DNA of 64,000 nt from Chionoecetes opilio (lineage: Eukaryota > Arthropoda > Malacostraca > Decapoda > Majidae), in NCBI GenBank assembly GCA_016584305.1, contig JACEEZ010013555.1:142501-206500 (forward strand). The letters run 5' to 3'. Numbering within the stretch: position 1 is the stretch's first letter; each line of letters begins with the position of its first letter. Positions 1-12,120 of the stretch are shown piece by piece. The notes under the pieces were generated by a model, which did not search any database, was not told the origin of the DNA, and saw nothing but the letters and a program-made list of their open reading frames with translations. A program made the translations under genes and the position numbers.

Positions 1-551
1 CCTTATTTAAGTGACACGCGGTACTACACTGGCCTAAATAATGACGCGTGTATATAACATCTCACCATAACCACTACGATGTATAATAAAATAACTAGTA
101 ATGACGTAAAACCCTGCCCACCCTGCTGGCAAGCGCCCTGCCCCGCCTGGCGCCCTGCCTACCTCTCAGGACAACACGCTGTCATCCGCCTCATCTGTGC
201 CTTCCTGAAGAAAACAGGTCAGCTACCACGCCTGTGATGGCTTCATAGGATATCAGCAGGGATCGTAGGGCTCCTCAAGGGGTCTGGCCAGCTGCTGCTG
301 CCAGACGTAGGACTGATAGTACTGTACACTACTCCTGTACAGTACTGTATTGTGTATTTTTACTGTAATTTATTTATTTACATGATTTATCTTATGTTTA
401 CTGATATTTGCATGACTTAGAAATTTTCTATATTTACCTAGATTTTTATTATTATTATTTTTTTATATATTTTTTTATTATTATTATTTTATCCCTGCAT
501 TACTCAGACCACTCCTTGGCCCAATTAGTCCGAATACGAGAGGGTTTACTG
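1..551. mobile_element. Right part of a Tigger-like TA-flanked element, cut by window edge
   Basis: The right end reads ...GAGGGTTTACTG and is followed by TA. The same right end recurs at 39064-39075. Such ends with a TA target are typical of pogo/Tigger-type non-autonomous elements. Positions 1-310 resemble the interior of the elements at 14278-14580 and 25250-25530, including a stretch like the extreme C-terminus of a LINE protein around 185-300. No transposase is visible, and the left end lies outside the window. Confidence 0.45.
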
Positions 552-559
552 TAGATACA

Positions 560-1253
560 TCATATGCAATGTATCGCTGAAAAGATCAGGTGAAAAAGAT
601 CTTGGAGTGAGGGTAAGCCCAGACCTCCGACCTAGGAAACAATGTATTGAATCTAGAAATAGAGCTAATAGTGTTAGGATTCATTACCAGAGGTGTTAAA
701 AGTAGAAGTGCGGAAGTCATTCTAAAACTTTATCTGGCTCTAGTTAGACCTCACCTAGACTATGCGGTTCAGTTTTGGTCTCCATATTACAGAATGAATA
801 TAGCCTTGTTAGAAACAGTGCAGAGAAGGATGACCAAAATGGTTCAAGGGATGCGTAACTTTAGTTATGAGAGGAGATTGAAGTTATTAAAGTTACACTC
901 ACTCGAGACGCAAAGTAAGGTACGATCGGATAGAAGTTTTTAAGTGGATAAAGGGATTTAATAAATGAGAGGTAGGAAAAGTTCTTACGACTATTAACCA
1001 GGGTAGAACAAGAAGTAACGGATTCAAGCTGGAAAAGTGTAGATTTAAAAAAGAAAGGGAAAAACTGGTTCACAAATAGGGTGGTGACTTATTGGAAGTA
1101 GACAGGTAGTTAGTGCTGAGTCATTAGGGAGCTTTAAAGAGGGGCTGGATAGGTTCATGGATGGGGATGAAAGGTGGATGTAGGTAGTGTTAGGTAACAG
1201 GAACTACCACGTGTAGGCCTCACGGCCTCTTGTAGCTTCCTTATTTTCTTATG
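560..1253 (+). pseudogene. LINE reverse transcriptase C-terminal fragment with 3' tail (CR1-like, LINE-A)
   Basis: An open stretch at 647-943 encodes the C-terminal reverse-transcriptase region typical of CR1/L2-like LINEs, with the segment SLVRPHLDYAVQFWSP-like (here LALVRPHLDYAVQFWSP). The frame then breaks, and homology to the better copy at 15225-16068 continues to a short 3' UTR and a CTTATGTT-type simple tail at 1236-1260. The copy is 5'-truncated: it lacks the endonuclease and the catalytic palm. It is a dead retrocopy. Clade assignment rests on protein style and tail, not on a tree. Confidence 0.7.
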
Positions 1254-2759
1254 TTATGTTCTAAGCTTGTATCACTAGGGGCTAAGGCTGATTGTCTGGC
1301 AGCAAATTAAGAAGGATAAGCAAAAAAGGCAAATATTTACTTCATTGTCGTTTCCTTTTTTTTCCATTTGATTGTTGTTTAAGTTCATTAGAGTGTTTTG
1401 ATGCCTCATTTGTTGTGCAAATGAATAATAACCATAATATAACCATGACAATATTGATCCAACGATAGTGGGGAGGGCTATGAGGATCAGGAAAAATGTG
1501 GATAAAATGTGAATAAAATGAAGAAAAAAAGGTGAATAGAACCTAACCTAACCTAAAAGTGAATAAATGAAGTAGTATATAAGTGAATTGAAAATGAAAG
1601 AAAAAAGAAAAGAAAAGGTGAATTGAAAGAAAAATAGGTGAATTGAACCTAACCAAGTCTCATGTACCTGAATTAAAAGAATTAATTACACAAAAAACAA
1701 CTATACAGGCTTACATTTTATGAAGCCAAAAATCCACCGTGTATGGTTAGATTGCTTGCTAAAGAAACTGCAAGAAAAGGAAGAAATACCGTAAGAAGTT
1801 CAAGAGAGATATTCGGTGATGGCATTTTAACCCCTTGATGACCCCTTGAACGTAATTTCCTTTGTATTTTGGCTACCATTATTTTTTTTTTAGTGAATAT
1901 AAGCAATGTTTTATAGATATGACCTGTTTCATATCCTTGTCGACTAACTAATTTGGTATATTAAGTTAGTTTTCGTTATTTTATGGCTCGACAACATACA
2001 ATTTTTTATAGCAAAGGAAAGATCTGGGCGTGAAGGGGTTAAGGTGAAAAGGTATAACACCCTTTCTTCTTATATTACCAGAAATAACTGTTTTTAGCAA
2101 TTTAATTAAGTAGCATGAAGAAGACAACACCTGAAACTCTTTGCCGTTGGAATGCCCCATGTAAAATTTGCTATAGCTACAGTATTCATATATACAACCA
2201 TCACAAAATCTATAAATCCACGCAGCATAACATAGGTAGCCACTAGCCAGCATGAACAAGACATACTACAACCACAACCATCGTGCTAGTTCAACACATG
2301 TCAGGCCTTCTCTGGATATTAGAGAAATAGTTTTTTTTTATGTAAGACATTTCTGTGAAATTCCGTCCCAAATTTAGTTGTTTCTCTCAATAATATTAAT
2401 ACTTTTGAAACATCCTGGCTAAGTAAAACACTATTTGAATTTGAATATATTAATTGAGCAGCATTAATACTTAGTTATTACTTGTAACTGCATATAATGC
2501 ATTTACCAGTATATTCTGTCTTTGATTACCTCAATTTATTGCTTAAAAATTATTACTGGTGCATTAGCAGTATGTATATTATGGCAGCAGCTTGATTGCA
2601 TATAATCTGCCAGGTTGGGAAGCCCACCAGGTAAGAAACCTGGTAAAATTCAATTACCACGTCACACAATGCTCGTTACCACGCTCAACACACAGCAGTA
2701 ACTGAATAACACTAATAATGAAACACAAATAAGGTTATCAGCAGCCAAATTATATATAT
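1254..2759. other. No gene seen; AT-rich spacer
   Basis: No coding region is supported. There is a short (CCTAA)3 run at 1540-1555, the arthropod telomere motif, too short to mean more than an interstitial remnant. Irregular repeats of a GTGAATTGAA-type motif lie at 1555-1650. Short reverse-strand open frames here show no family features. Confidence 0.5.
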
Positions 2760-3414
2760 TGTTACACTCTAGTCCTCTCCTGGACCTTACCACACCACCA
2801 CAGGTGTTTCAGGCAGGCTGCACAGAAGAGGTGTTACGTTACAATAACCACTGCAGGACTTACTTCTGCAGCGCCTTCCTCAGGCTCGGTGTGTCAGGGT
2901 GAGGCGAGCTAAGTATAACACGAGATCAACACACAGGCGAATGAAGACACTGAGGCATTTTTTGGTTTAATGAACAAGCCACAAGGCACAGCACAAAGTA
3001 CAGTTTATAGGTATACACACAGTACACAGTACACAGCCAGCTCCCCGTCGCTTGGAGACGGTCGGAAAGCAAAAGCCGCTATACTGCAGTCACTGTTCCA
3101 TCCACCACAACCACACAGTCCCCTCCCACCACACCGCCATGCCACCACACCACAACCACCGCGCCTCTAATCTGGTGCGCCACAACCGCACTCGACCACG
3201 CCTCAACTCTCTCTGCCTGTCCTTTGTGCCACTGCCCGCCACCCGCGCTCCTCTGGCACCCCTCTCCCGCCCCCACCCCACACCCACCCCGCGCTGCCTC
3301 GCCTCTCAGTTCATACATACAGACACCATACAGACACACAAAACACGCCTCCACCCACACCACATGCCTTCCCCACCACCGCTACCTCCACCATGCGTTA
3401 CGCTATACGTAACA
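2760..3414 (-). repeat. 3' LTR (left copy)
   Basis: 655 bp, TGTTAC...GTAACA, nearly the same as 6203-6846 apart from a few small indels. It is rich in CCACCA/CCACAC tracts and contains the GTTACGCTATACGTAAC inner palindrome at its end. Short open frames within it are side effects of the low-complexity sequence. Confidence 0.8.
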
Positions 3415-3429
3415 TTATCCCCTCTTTAC
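3415..3429 (-). promoter_or_regulatory. Polypurine tract of the LTR element
   Basis: Read on the minus strand this is GTAAAGAGGGGATAA, directly abutting the 3' LTR start TGTTAC. Position and purine content fit the plus-strand primer site of an LTR retrotransposon and fix the element's orientation. Confidence 0.65.
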
Positions 3430-3885
3430 AGCTTGACCGTCTCGGTCAGCAAAAAAAATATCCACATCTTAATTAGCACTCAAGAAAATACAGAAACATA
3501 ATACATGTACAAACAACAATAATTAACTTCCTCACGGTCATGCATCCATTACATAATTCTTCCACCACACCAACCTGGAGTAGATCACATGTCTCCTCCA
3601 CCACATCAGCAGCCTTCACCCCACCACTCCACCACATCACCACAACAACCTCCACCACACCACAGGGGTTGCCGCGCGGCCCCTAAACCGAGGCTCCTAC
3701 TGCAGAAGGGTTACCTCGACCTCCCCGCAGGCCCATCCTGCGGCTATTCCTCCTCGCAGGCCCCACCTTGTGAATATTCCACCACCACCACCACACCACT
3801 CCACCACCACATCCTCTGCAGGGACGCCACACTCCGTGCGTAACCTCCACCACACACTACAACCACCACTAGTGTAGGATAGCAG

Positions 3886-4751
3886 AAAAATCGTGCAAAT
3901 GATGATACAAGCATCAAACTTGGCACACTTGTTCTCCAAGTGATACTAATCAAATCTGCCCGATTGGCTAATTGAAAATCCAAGATAGCGGCCATTTTTT
4001 TTTAAATCACATTTTCATTAATATCTCAGTAACCATAAACGTAAGGACAAAATGGCATGGAACATACAAAATGCAGCTCTTGACGGCCGTCCCAGTGGTA
4101 TACGCGGAAGTATAAAATCATGCATAAATAAGGGCCACAAATCAACGTTTTCGAAAATATAAAAAAAAATTCCCGTTCCACAAATATTCATCATTGGGGA
4201 AATTACATAGAATAGCAATTATTTACACCGTCATTATACACAATTATTACTGAGATAATTTTCACGTATATATGTAAATGAAAATATCATACTTTCTGGC
4301 TGCAAAATTCCTCAAAATTTTGGCCTCGTTTGGGTTTTGGCATTTTCTGACGAAACTATTGATCTAAGAAGAAATAGGACACAAATAAATTCTGTCCAGT
4401 TTGATGAGATCTACTAAATGGCACAATCCGTTTAGTCCTAACATGTCACGTTCTCGAGATATAGTTTTTTTTTCTTCTTTTTTTTCGAAAACATTGATTT
4501 GTGGCCTTATTTATGCATGATTTTTACTTCCGCGTATACCACTGGGACGGCCGTCAAGAGCTGCATTTTTTATGTTCCATACCATTTTGTCCTTACGTTT
4601 ATGGTTACTGAGATATTAATGAAAATATGATTTTCAAAAAAATGGCCGCCATCTTGGATTTTCAATTGGCCAATCGGGCAGATTTGATTAGTATCACTTG
4701 GAGAACAAGTATGCCAAATTTGATGTTTGTATCATCATTTGCACGATTCCT
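3886..4751. repeat. Foldback element with ~280-bp inverted arms
   Basis: Positions about 3886-4165 reappear inverted at about 4473-4751; both arms start ATCGTGCAAATGATGATAC and share the stretch around the GACGGCCGTC core. The loop is about 300 bp. No ORF is supported inside. It could fold into a long hairpin. It lies within the LTR retrotransposon, presumably a later insertion. Whether it is a MITE or a foldback transposon cannot be decided, because no clear target duplication is seen. Confidence 0.75.
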
Positions 4752-5162
4752 CTCAAAAAGTGGTTATCTGCCCCACTACACCACCTCTACATCTACCACA
4801 CACAAAGCCACCACCAGCTTTGAGCTGCAAGACCTTACATCGCCATCCCCCACCCGCCCCTACAGTGTTGGAAGTCACACCAGGCAGCCCTCCTCTTCCC
4901 CCGCCCGCGAGACACCCCCAGCAGGAACACCGAGCTGCTACCTCAACCACAGGGACTTCCTTACCCTGGGCCCGCCTCAGAGGTGACCACAATCCAGGAG
5001 ACCACACTCCACTGGACCCCCCACAGCTCCCCCTGTTCCCACTGCTCTAGTCTCGCGGTGGAAAAAGGCGCCACGACCCTTCCGGTGGACCATGCCCTCC
5101 ACTGCAAAGCGCCGCTGAAGGTGAGGCAGGACTTAACAGCAACGTGCTGTGGCTGGCTCTGC

Positions 5163-6134
5163 TCAGTAGAAGGCACGTCGGTCGTAACAGGCCGTTACCG
5201 CCACCTGCCACAGCTGCGGCGGAGGCCACCCACTGCGCTCGCCATCCTCTTGGTAGCGCAGCAGAGGCAGGTATGGGGACGACTTCTTCATCCTGGCTCT
5301 CCGAGGCCTCCTCTGTTGGCTGTGCGGCTTCCCTCGTTCACCACGCCTGCGGCTCTTCTTCGGGTGGCCCCATGCCGAGGCGAAGTGAGCGGGCCTCTTG
5401 CCCTTCCGCATCCGTCTGGGCGGCAGGCCCCCAGCAAGGCCCTTCCTGCCTTTTACGCCGCGTGCCAGCGCCGTGAAAGGGGCCCAGCAGGCCCTCCACG
5501 CCGCCTTTCCATCATACAGCGACGATCCACGCCGCCCCGAATGGCCACACACTGCGGCGCGGCCCTGGGGTGACGAAGGCGAGGCAGGCAGGGGAGGAGC
5601 AGAACGCTGCTCAGTTTCTTCCTGACAGAGCGGCCGATTCGCGCGGACTGCCGTCGCTGCCGCCGGAGCGTCACCTGGGAGTAAGGGCTCCTCTTCACTG
5701 CATACCCTTACCGTCCTCCTCCCCAGGTCGATGCACGCCCCAGTGGCCCCACCCAGGAGGCAAGAGTCCTCCATCGCGGCGACGTACTCAGGCAGCGCTG
5801 CTTCACTGCTCCCTCCTGACGGCGCCGCCTTAATTTCCACGCTCACGATTTCCTCTCGGCGCGATCCTCCTGAAGGTGCGGCGACGTACACCGGCAGTAC
5901 TTTCTCCCGCTCCTCCGCCTTAATGCCCTGCACCTCCCTTATCAGTTCTCTCATGTTTTCATTGTTTTTCTCGCATGCCTCTCTCACGTTTTCATTGATT
6001 TCCTTCATTCCGCTCATCAACGCCTTGAACATGTTCCTCATAGCTTGACTCAGTTCGCCCAAGCCTTGCTGCTTGCCGCCTTTGTTTCCATAATCCAGCC
6101 GAGTCAGCACAGCCACCTCGCCGCCCGACGCCAT
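5163..6134 (-). CDS. Gag-like protein of the LTR retrotransposon (partial)
   Basis: 323 codons, starting 69 bp inside the right (5') LTR, where gag is expected. Residues about 25-75 are charged and heptad-like (many E, N, K and R with spaced M/L/I), suggesting a coiled coil. The rest is of low complexity, rich in A, P, R and G. No CCHC zinc knuckle and no protease motif are present, and the frame ends in sequence with no pol homology. It is probably a truncated or degenerate gag. Reverse-strand open frames across 4980-5830 are shadows of this GC-rich segment. I infer gag from position, not from a recognised motif. Confidence 0.5.
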   Translation of the reverse strand: MASGGEVAVLTRLDYGNKGGKQQGLGELSQAMRNMFKALMSGMKEINENVREACEKNNENMRELIREVQGIKAEEREKVLPVYVAAPSGGSRREEIVSVEIKAAPSGGSSEAALPEYVAAMEDSCLLGGATGACIDLGRRTVRVCSEEEPLLPGDAPAAATAVRANRPLCQEETEQRSAPPLPASPSSPQGRAAVCGHSGRRGSSLYDGKAAWRACWAPFTALARGVKGRKGLAGGLPPRRMRKGKRPAHFASAWGHPKKSRRRGERGKPHSQQRRPRRARMKKSSPYLPLLRYQEDGERSGWPPPQLWQVAVTACYDRRAFY

Positions 6135-6182
6135 CTTGACCTCGTGTTACACCCAACCGGCTCTCACCCTAACACACTCAAA

Positions 6183-6200
6183 TTCCACTTCATGACACCA
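6183..6200 (-). promoter_or_regulatory. Primer binding site of the LTR element
   Basis: On the minus strand TGGTGTCATGAAGTGGAA lies 2 bp beyond the 5' LTR. It starts with TGG, as expected for pairing with a tRNA 3' CCA end. The tRNA species was not determined. Confidence 0.6.
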
Positions 6201-6202
6201 AT

Positions 6203-6842
6203 TGTTACGCTCTAGTCCTCTCCTGGACCTTACCACACCACCACAGGTGTTTCAGGCAGGCTGCACAGAAGAGGTGTTACATTACAATAACCACTGCAGG
6301 CATTACTTTTGCAGCGCCTTCCTCAGGCTCGGTGTGTCAGGGTGAGGCGAGCTAAGTATAACACGAGATCAACACACAGGCGAATGAAGACACTGAGGCA
6401 TTTCTTGGTTTAATGAACAAGCCACAAGGCACAGCACAAAGTACAGTTTATAGGTATACACACAGTACACAGTACACAGCCAGCTCCCCATCGCTTGGAG
6501 ACGGTCGGAAAGCAAAAGCCGCTATACTGCAGTCACTGTTCCATCCACCACAACCACACAGTCCCCTCCCACCACACCACCACACCACAACTCCTCTCTG
6601 GTGCGCCACAACCGCACTCGACCACGCCTCAACTCTCTCTGCCTGTCCTTTGTGCCACTGCCCACTGCCAGGCAGCCCGCCCGCCACCCGCGCTCCTCTG
6701 GCACCCCTCTCCCGCCCCCACCCCGCGCTGCCTCGCCTCTCAGTTCATACATAGACACCACACACACACACAAAACACGCCTCCACCCACACCACATGCC
6801 TTCCCCACCACCGCTACCTCCACCATGCGTTACGCTATACGT

Positions 6843-6846
<4 letters not shown>
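6203..6846 (-). repeat. 5' LTR (right copy)
   Basis: 644 bp, TGTTAC...GTAACA, direct-repeat partner of 2760-3414. The differences are mainly short indels in CCACC-rich tracts, plus a small insertion near 6663-6685. The right flank runs straight into (AT)n. Confidence 0.8.
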
Positions 6847-6874
<28 letters not shown>

Positions 6875-6880
<6 letters not shown>

Positions 6881-7519
6881 AACCTTGTTTTCCCGAACTA
6901 ATAGGGGGGAGCACTGGTCCGGGAACCGCAAAAGTCCGGGAATCGCAACAGTTCAGGAATTATCCTCTAAACAGAGAAGGAAAAAAAAAAAAAAAAAAAA
7001 AAAAACTATGCCATTACCCACCCCTTGACGCTTATCCTACTCTAGTATTTACTGTCCGGCAACCACCAATATCAACTACCCCGCCGCGGACTTTTACGTC
7101 CGCTGAGCATGCTGCCACCTGGCGGGAGGCAGCAGAAAGTATTCAATAGTCTCAAAAGACGTTCCTGCACCAGGGGCAGTGGGGGTCAGGGGACTAACGG
7201 AGGTGGTGCAGGTGAACCGTGAGTGTCGTATGCCCAAATGTAAACAATATGACCGCTGAGCATGCTGCCACCTGGCGGGAGGCAGCAGAAAGTGTTCAAT
7301 AGTCTCAAGAGACATTCCTGCACCAGGGGCAGTGGGAGTCAGGGGACTGACGGAGGCTGAGCAGGTGAACTGTGAGTGTCATGTGCCCAAATGTAAATAA
7401 TACGACCGCTGAGCATGCTGCCACCTGGCGGGAGGCGCGGACACTGACCACGGATGACAGGAGACGCTCGGACCGCCGGACAACTTTGTCAATTTACGAA
7501 CAGGACCAGGCATTTCGAC

Positions 7520-7553
<34 letters not shown>

Positions 7554-7628
7554 CTGAGACTGACATATCCCCGGACCTCGGATTTTGTCCGGCAAATCCG
7601 ATATCCGGGAAATCGAGATTTGTGTGTG
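6875..7628. mobile_element. TA-flanked MITE, family 1, copy 1 (with 150-bp internal tandem repeats)
   Basis: Termini are CACACAAACCTTG... and, inverted at the right, CACACACAAATCTCGATTTC; TA lies on both sides. Further in are a CCGGGAACCGCAAAAGTCCGG-type subterminal segment, an A-run (6980-7004) and tandem units of about 130-150 bp (from 7105) holding GCTGAGCATGCTGCCACC. Read on the minus strand, the unit encodes pieces such as ETIEHFLLPP, like the C-terminal zinc finger of LINE proteins. Other copies: 12666-13397, 17381-18100, 56431-57280. No transposase. Confidence 0.8.
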
Positions 7629-7771
<143 letters not shown>

Positions 7772-7913
7772 AAATTGCTTTTTTGGTACCAATCGACGCG
7801 TTGTCACATGCTCAATCCATTGGTGTCCCTAGCACCTCATAGCTCCAAAGCTGTAAGGTGAGAATTGAATCTTTCAGAACATTCATTTAGCATGGCACTC
7901 TTTTTTCCAGCCT

Positions 7914-7993
7914 CTTTGCAAGGGTGTTATGTCCGCGTCTGCATGAATTCAAGCCGCTTTGCAAGGGTGTTATGTCCGCGTCTGCATGAATTC
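7914..7993. repeat. 43-bp tandem duplication
   Basis: The segment CTTTGCAAGGGTGTTATGTC...GCATGAATTCA occurs twice with a 43-bp period, inside the 5' non-coding part of the 4.9-kb transposon. Confidence 0.85.
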
Positions 7994-9715
7994 ACTTTCT
8001 AGCTTGCGAGCTGCGACCCCAGCCAATGAGAATGCAGCGTTGTGCGCCGCGGCGTACTCATTGGCTCGCGCTGCCACCCTCACCACCCACGCGCCGCAAT
8101 ATGGCAGCTTGTAAACAGATGTGCGAGGTTCGGACGTCTCCTGCTATACTTGCGCTAATTTCTCCAAATTTCTCCCAAAGAAGTAAGTAAATCTGCATAA
8201 ATCCTTTTTATAATAATAGACATCGGCAGAAGGTTTTGGTATAAGTTTTCATATGGTATTAGTGCATATTGATGGGGAAAGTGGTGGTGTGTCGGTTTGA
8301 CGCTAAGGCGCATGACCATAATAGACCACAATAGACCACAATATACCACACATGACCAATACTAGAGGGGACATGGGGCCTGTGTGGAGTAGGGGGAGGC
8401 CCGAGGAGTGCTGCTTGCAAGTTTCATCAATGCGTAGGTGCGTAGCTGAAGCTCATCTTGGAAAAGCGTCACCCTCATTAATGTCCAAGAATTGTGCTTT
8501 ACTGTCTATTACCGAGGTGAAATCTATGATTTTATTATTAAACACAGTGTACTGGACGTTTTGGAAACATTTATGAGACGGTAAGTGGTTTACTGGGTGG
8601 TAAAGTGTTCGTAAAATGCCTTCGGCGATGGCCCTGTGATTCATTTTATGGTAGAAAATAGGTTAACCCTTTCACGCACGAAAAGTTTAATAAGTTTTTT
8701 CGGCCACTGCGACATCAGTCTGGGGCTCTCTACGAGGCTGCGCGTAATAGCTGACTCTGCGGCGAATGTTTTGGTTATGTTATCAATTTCAACCACGATT
8801 ATTCTTTTTTCCTGGCATTATTATAAAATTATATTGTTGGTTTCGCAAGATATTATTCTGCCTTATGAAAGACAAAAATAACAAGAAATACATGTAAATA
8901 GCGGAGTTTAACGACTTAGAAAAAATATTGAGTAAAGAGAAATAAGAAATATTTACGTTCACCACTTCGTAGCTCGATATTTCCTGAGTCAACTTTGTAT
9001 GGCTTATATGCCAATAAGAGCGGAATTTTATGAGGATTCCAACGCTACCATTAGAATTTCATATGGCCAGTAGTTCTTGAGAAAATCTTAGAAAGATTCT
9101 GATGAGATGAGAAAGATGAGAAAGGTCTTATAAAATGTTTTACACCGTAAAAAAAAGTAGGCATGCTCTTTTTACCAATTTTTTTAATGTTAAAAAACCA
9201 GTGTATTGCCAGTATGATTTTTTTTTACGGTAGAAAATAGGGTCATGTAATTTTTAAAAACATTTTTCGGTGAAAAAAAACGTTGTAATGTTGTTATAAA
9301 AAATATAATTAATATTTGTACGGTAAAAAAACATTTTGATGGTCTTATAAAAAGTTTTTAACCGTCAAGAAAATATGCATGTTATTTTTATAAAAATTTG
9401 ATTATGGTAAAAAACCAGTGCATTCCCATTATGTTTTTTTTTTATGGTAGAAAATAGGTTAGTGGAATAACAAAAAAATTGTGAAAAAGGTAACCTAACC
9501 TTTATAACCTTGATTAAAACTTTGAGGTTGGTTAATGTACCGTATTATACTGTAATTCCCTATTTTCTCCTCAATCAGATAGTGTGTTACAAAATACTTT
9601 TCTAATGAAGATGTAATACGGTGGTTAACTTCAACCTAGTGTTTTACTGTGCATGACGATTGCTTGTTTTCAGTTTACTAATATTAGGAATATTTTGCAG
9701 GTACGTTTTGGCATC

Positions 9716-12120
9716 ATGACAGACACCGAGGCAGTCAGCGATGAAGTGCCAAGTGTAGCTGATCCCACATCATTCCGCTGTGATGCCTTTCATGGAGCCA
9801 TGCCTGCGCACGGCAAAGTCGATTCCTTCCACTGCCCTCCGAACATGGTGATACGTCGGCTTCAGAGGATGGTAGTCATCATTCAGATGATGACCTAGAC
9901 GAGTTCATCGAACTTCAGCCGGCAATGGTACACACTCGTCTAGAGCCAAGTGATCATGACGTGGACTTTGAAGGCTTTGACCATGAAGGCTTTCTACAGG
10001 GATTCCTGAGTGGGGAACGTGGTGACAGTGACGATGTCGCTGGCACCAGTGGAGCCGACACGAGTGCCAATGTCCCTACCGGTAGTCCCACAGAAGACGT
10101 CCTGCCAGGTCCCAGTGCTGAGGCTCCTACAGCTACCACTGAAACTGACGAAGCCGATGTAAGGGAAAGTCACAGTGACGAAGAGGCTGCTGCCGACGGA
10201 GTCGAAATAACTCGTGTGCCCAAAAAAGGCAGGAAGCGTGAGGCAAAATCAGCACAGTGGGTTGTTTGTACGGCTAAGAAGAGGAGGAACTTAGGTCAAG
10301 CCTACCAGAGTTACAAAACGAAGACAATGATGCAGGCGAAGACTTTAGGACCTCCTGTGACGACGGCTGCTTCACTAAGCTGGGTCAAGAGGCTGCCACA
10401 CAAATCTTCAAATCGTTCTGGGACATAGGCGACTATGACAAGCAGAACCAGCACCTACAATCCTGATAAAAGAAGTTGCCATCAAGAGGAAGCGGACGAT
10501 GCGGGAACACAGTCGTAGAAGCAGGACCTATGAGTACTATGTGAAGCTGCGGTACACAGAGACCCGTGTGTGTCGTAGTGCCTTCATGTCCCTTCATGGC
10601 ATTACCCGGAAGAAGTTACAGATCCTCATGGGCAAGCGGATTTTATCCCCAACAGGAACACCCACCCAGGACCGAAGGGGGCGGACGGGTAACTCCAAAA
10701 GTATTGTTGGTCCACCCTTGGACCACGTTCATGAACATATTGGCAATCTAGTGGTAATTGCAAGCCATTATTCACGGGCCCATAGCCCGCACCGCCGATA
10801 TTTGGAGACTGGCCTAACAATAACGGAATTGCATGCAAATTATGTCCAGTGGATGGAGACCACTTACACAGGGGAAGGGTGCGTTAGTCCCAGATTTTAC
10901 AGGACTGTGTTCACGAGGGACTACAACATTGTATTTAGGCCCCCAAAGACAGATCTCTGCAACCGTTGTGAGCTCCTAAAGTCGACCATTGCGCATAAGG
11001 AGACGCAGGAAGTTAATGTTGATGCCGACATAAAAACCCTGGAGGACCACCAGAAGCTCGCAGAGGAGATACAGCAGCTGTTATCGTTGGCAGAAAAGGA
11101 GAGTCGTGTGGCCCCCCCTGACTCACAGCTCCGGACTATTTGCATTGATCTCCAGCAGACCCTCCCTTGTCCTCGTCTGCATACAGGTGTTGCCTATTAT
11201 AAGCGGAAGATGTGGATTTACAACTTCTGTGTCTACGACTTAAACAAGAAAAAAGGCAACATGTATGTTTGGCAGGAGATGACGGCAAGGAGGGGCTCTG
11301 ACGAAATTGGTAGCTGCATCTTGAAGTGGCTTGAATCTGAGCTTACCGACCCTGGCAACCAATTCAAGCGCCTCAGGATATTTTGCGATAATTGTGCCGG
11401 TCAAAATAAGAACAGCAACATTGTCGTCATGGCCCTCCGTCTCATTCACGCGCTAACTCTGGACAAGGTGGAGTTGGTGTTCATGGTTCCGGGCCACTCC
11501 TTCCTACCGTGTGACAGGGCATTTGGCTATATTGAGAAGAAAATACGCAAATGTCGCCACATCTACTCTCCAACTGATTACCTCAGGATCATCCGAAAGG
11601 CAGTTGGGGAGGAGAATAATGTTAACTGTCATGGAGAGGACTGATTTTTATGATCTCCGCGCGTTGAAGTCCGCCTGCACTTGTGCGTCGTACCCAATCT
11701 GTTGGGTTTGCTAAGGCCCGGCAGCTCGTCGTCGATGCCCAGTACCCGGAGGGCTATGTGATGAAGAACACGTATAACTTCGACGAGGAGACGGATGGGG
11801 TTGATAAGCGAGTGCGGCTGATGCCCGGCAGGTCACCCTACCAAGCCCAACTCTTCAATTTGGCCAACGAGGACTTCCCACTAAAGTATGCTGCTAGTGT
11901 GAGGCTGGCCCCAGCCAAACTACGGGATCTCCGTCTGCTGTTCAACCTGTTGGACAACCGTGGTCGTGCCTGGCTGGAGAATGTGTTCACCTCGCAGGGC
12001 CAAAGCCTCCCCCAAGCACAAGAACATGACAGTGATGAAGAAGACGTCGACGATCCCGAGGATGTCATCATGGAGTATGTTCCTGTCACACGGCTACCGT
12101 CAGCGCGGACACGTCGGTAG
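9716..12120 (+). pseudogene. DDE-type transposase, about 780 codons, broken by frameshifts
   Basis: The ATG at 9716 follows TTTTGCAG and a short leader. The acidic N-terminal part changes frame near 9835. Further frame changes fall near 10327 and 10462 (one base short in TCC-TGATAAA). The largest open piece (10499-11644, 381 codons) contains an SHYSR-like basic stretch (residues 89-101), CNRC (154-157), IDLQQ (D217), CDNCAGQNKN (D297) and PGHSFLPCDR...IEKK (E346). These are plausible DDE/D residues of a widespread arthropod and cnidarian transposase family. Another shift near 11640-11680 leads into 11683-12120. The domain order looks complete but the frame is not, so it is inactive unless some shifts are sequencing errors. 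Confidence 0.75.

Larger units (their letters stand above)
2760..6846 (-). mobile_element. Non-autonomous LTR retrotransposon, minus strand
   Basis: Two direct repeats (2760-3414 and 6203-6846) both begin TGTTAC and end GTAACA. Orientation is minus: a primer-binding-site-like TGG motif lies just inside the right LTR, and a purine run lies just inside the left LTR. The interior of about 2.8 kb has only a gag-like ORF (5163-6134). No protease, reverse transcriptase, RNase H or integrase is visible, so mobilisation would need a partner. A foldback element (3886-4751) sits inside. Target duplication cannot be judged because the flanks are (AT)n. Confidence 0.8.

Noticed and set aside
1540..1555. 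Telomere or subtelomere marker (CCTAA)3, with similar words at 57940-57975
   Set aside because: Only three units; short interstitial copies are expected by chance in an AT-rich arthropod genome.
4983..6048. Plus-strand ORFs in the GC-rich stretch
   Set aside because: They lie opposite the gag-like ORF, whose position next to the 5' LTR and PBS is coherent.
7090..7450. CRISPR-like spaced repeats in MITE arrays
   Set aside because: Units are contiguous tandem repeats within a TA-flanked element; no unique spacers or cas genes, and the genome is eukaryotic.
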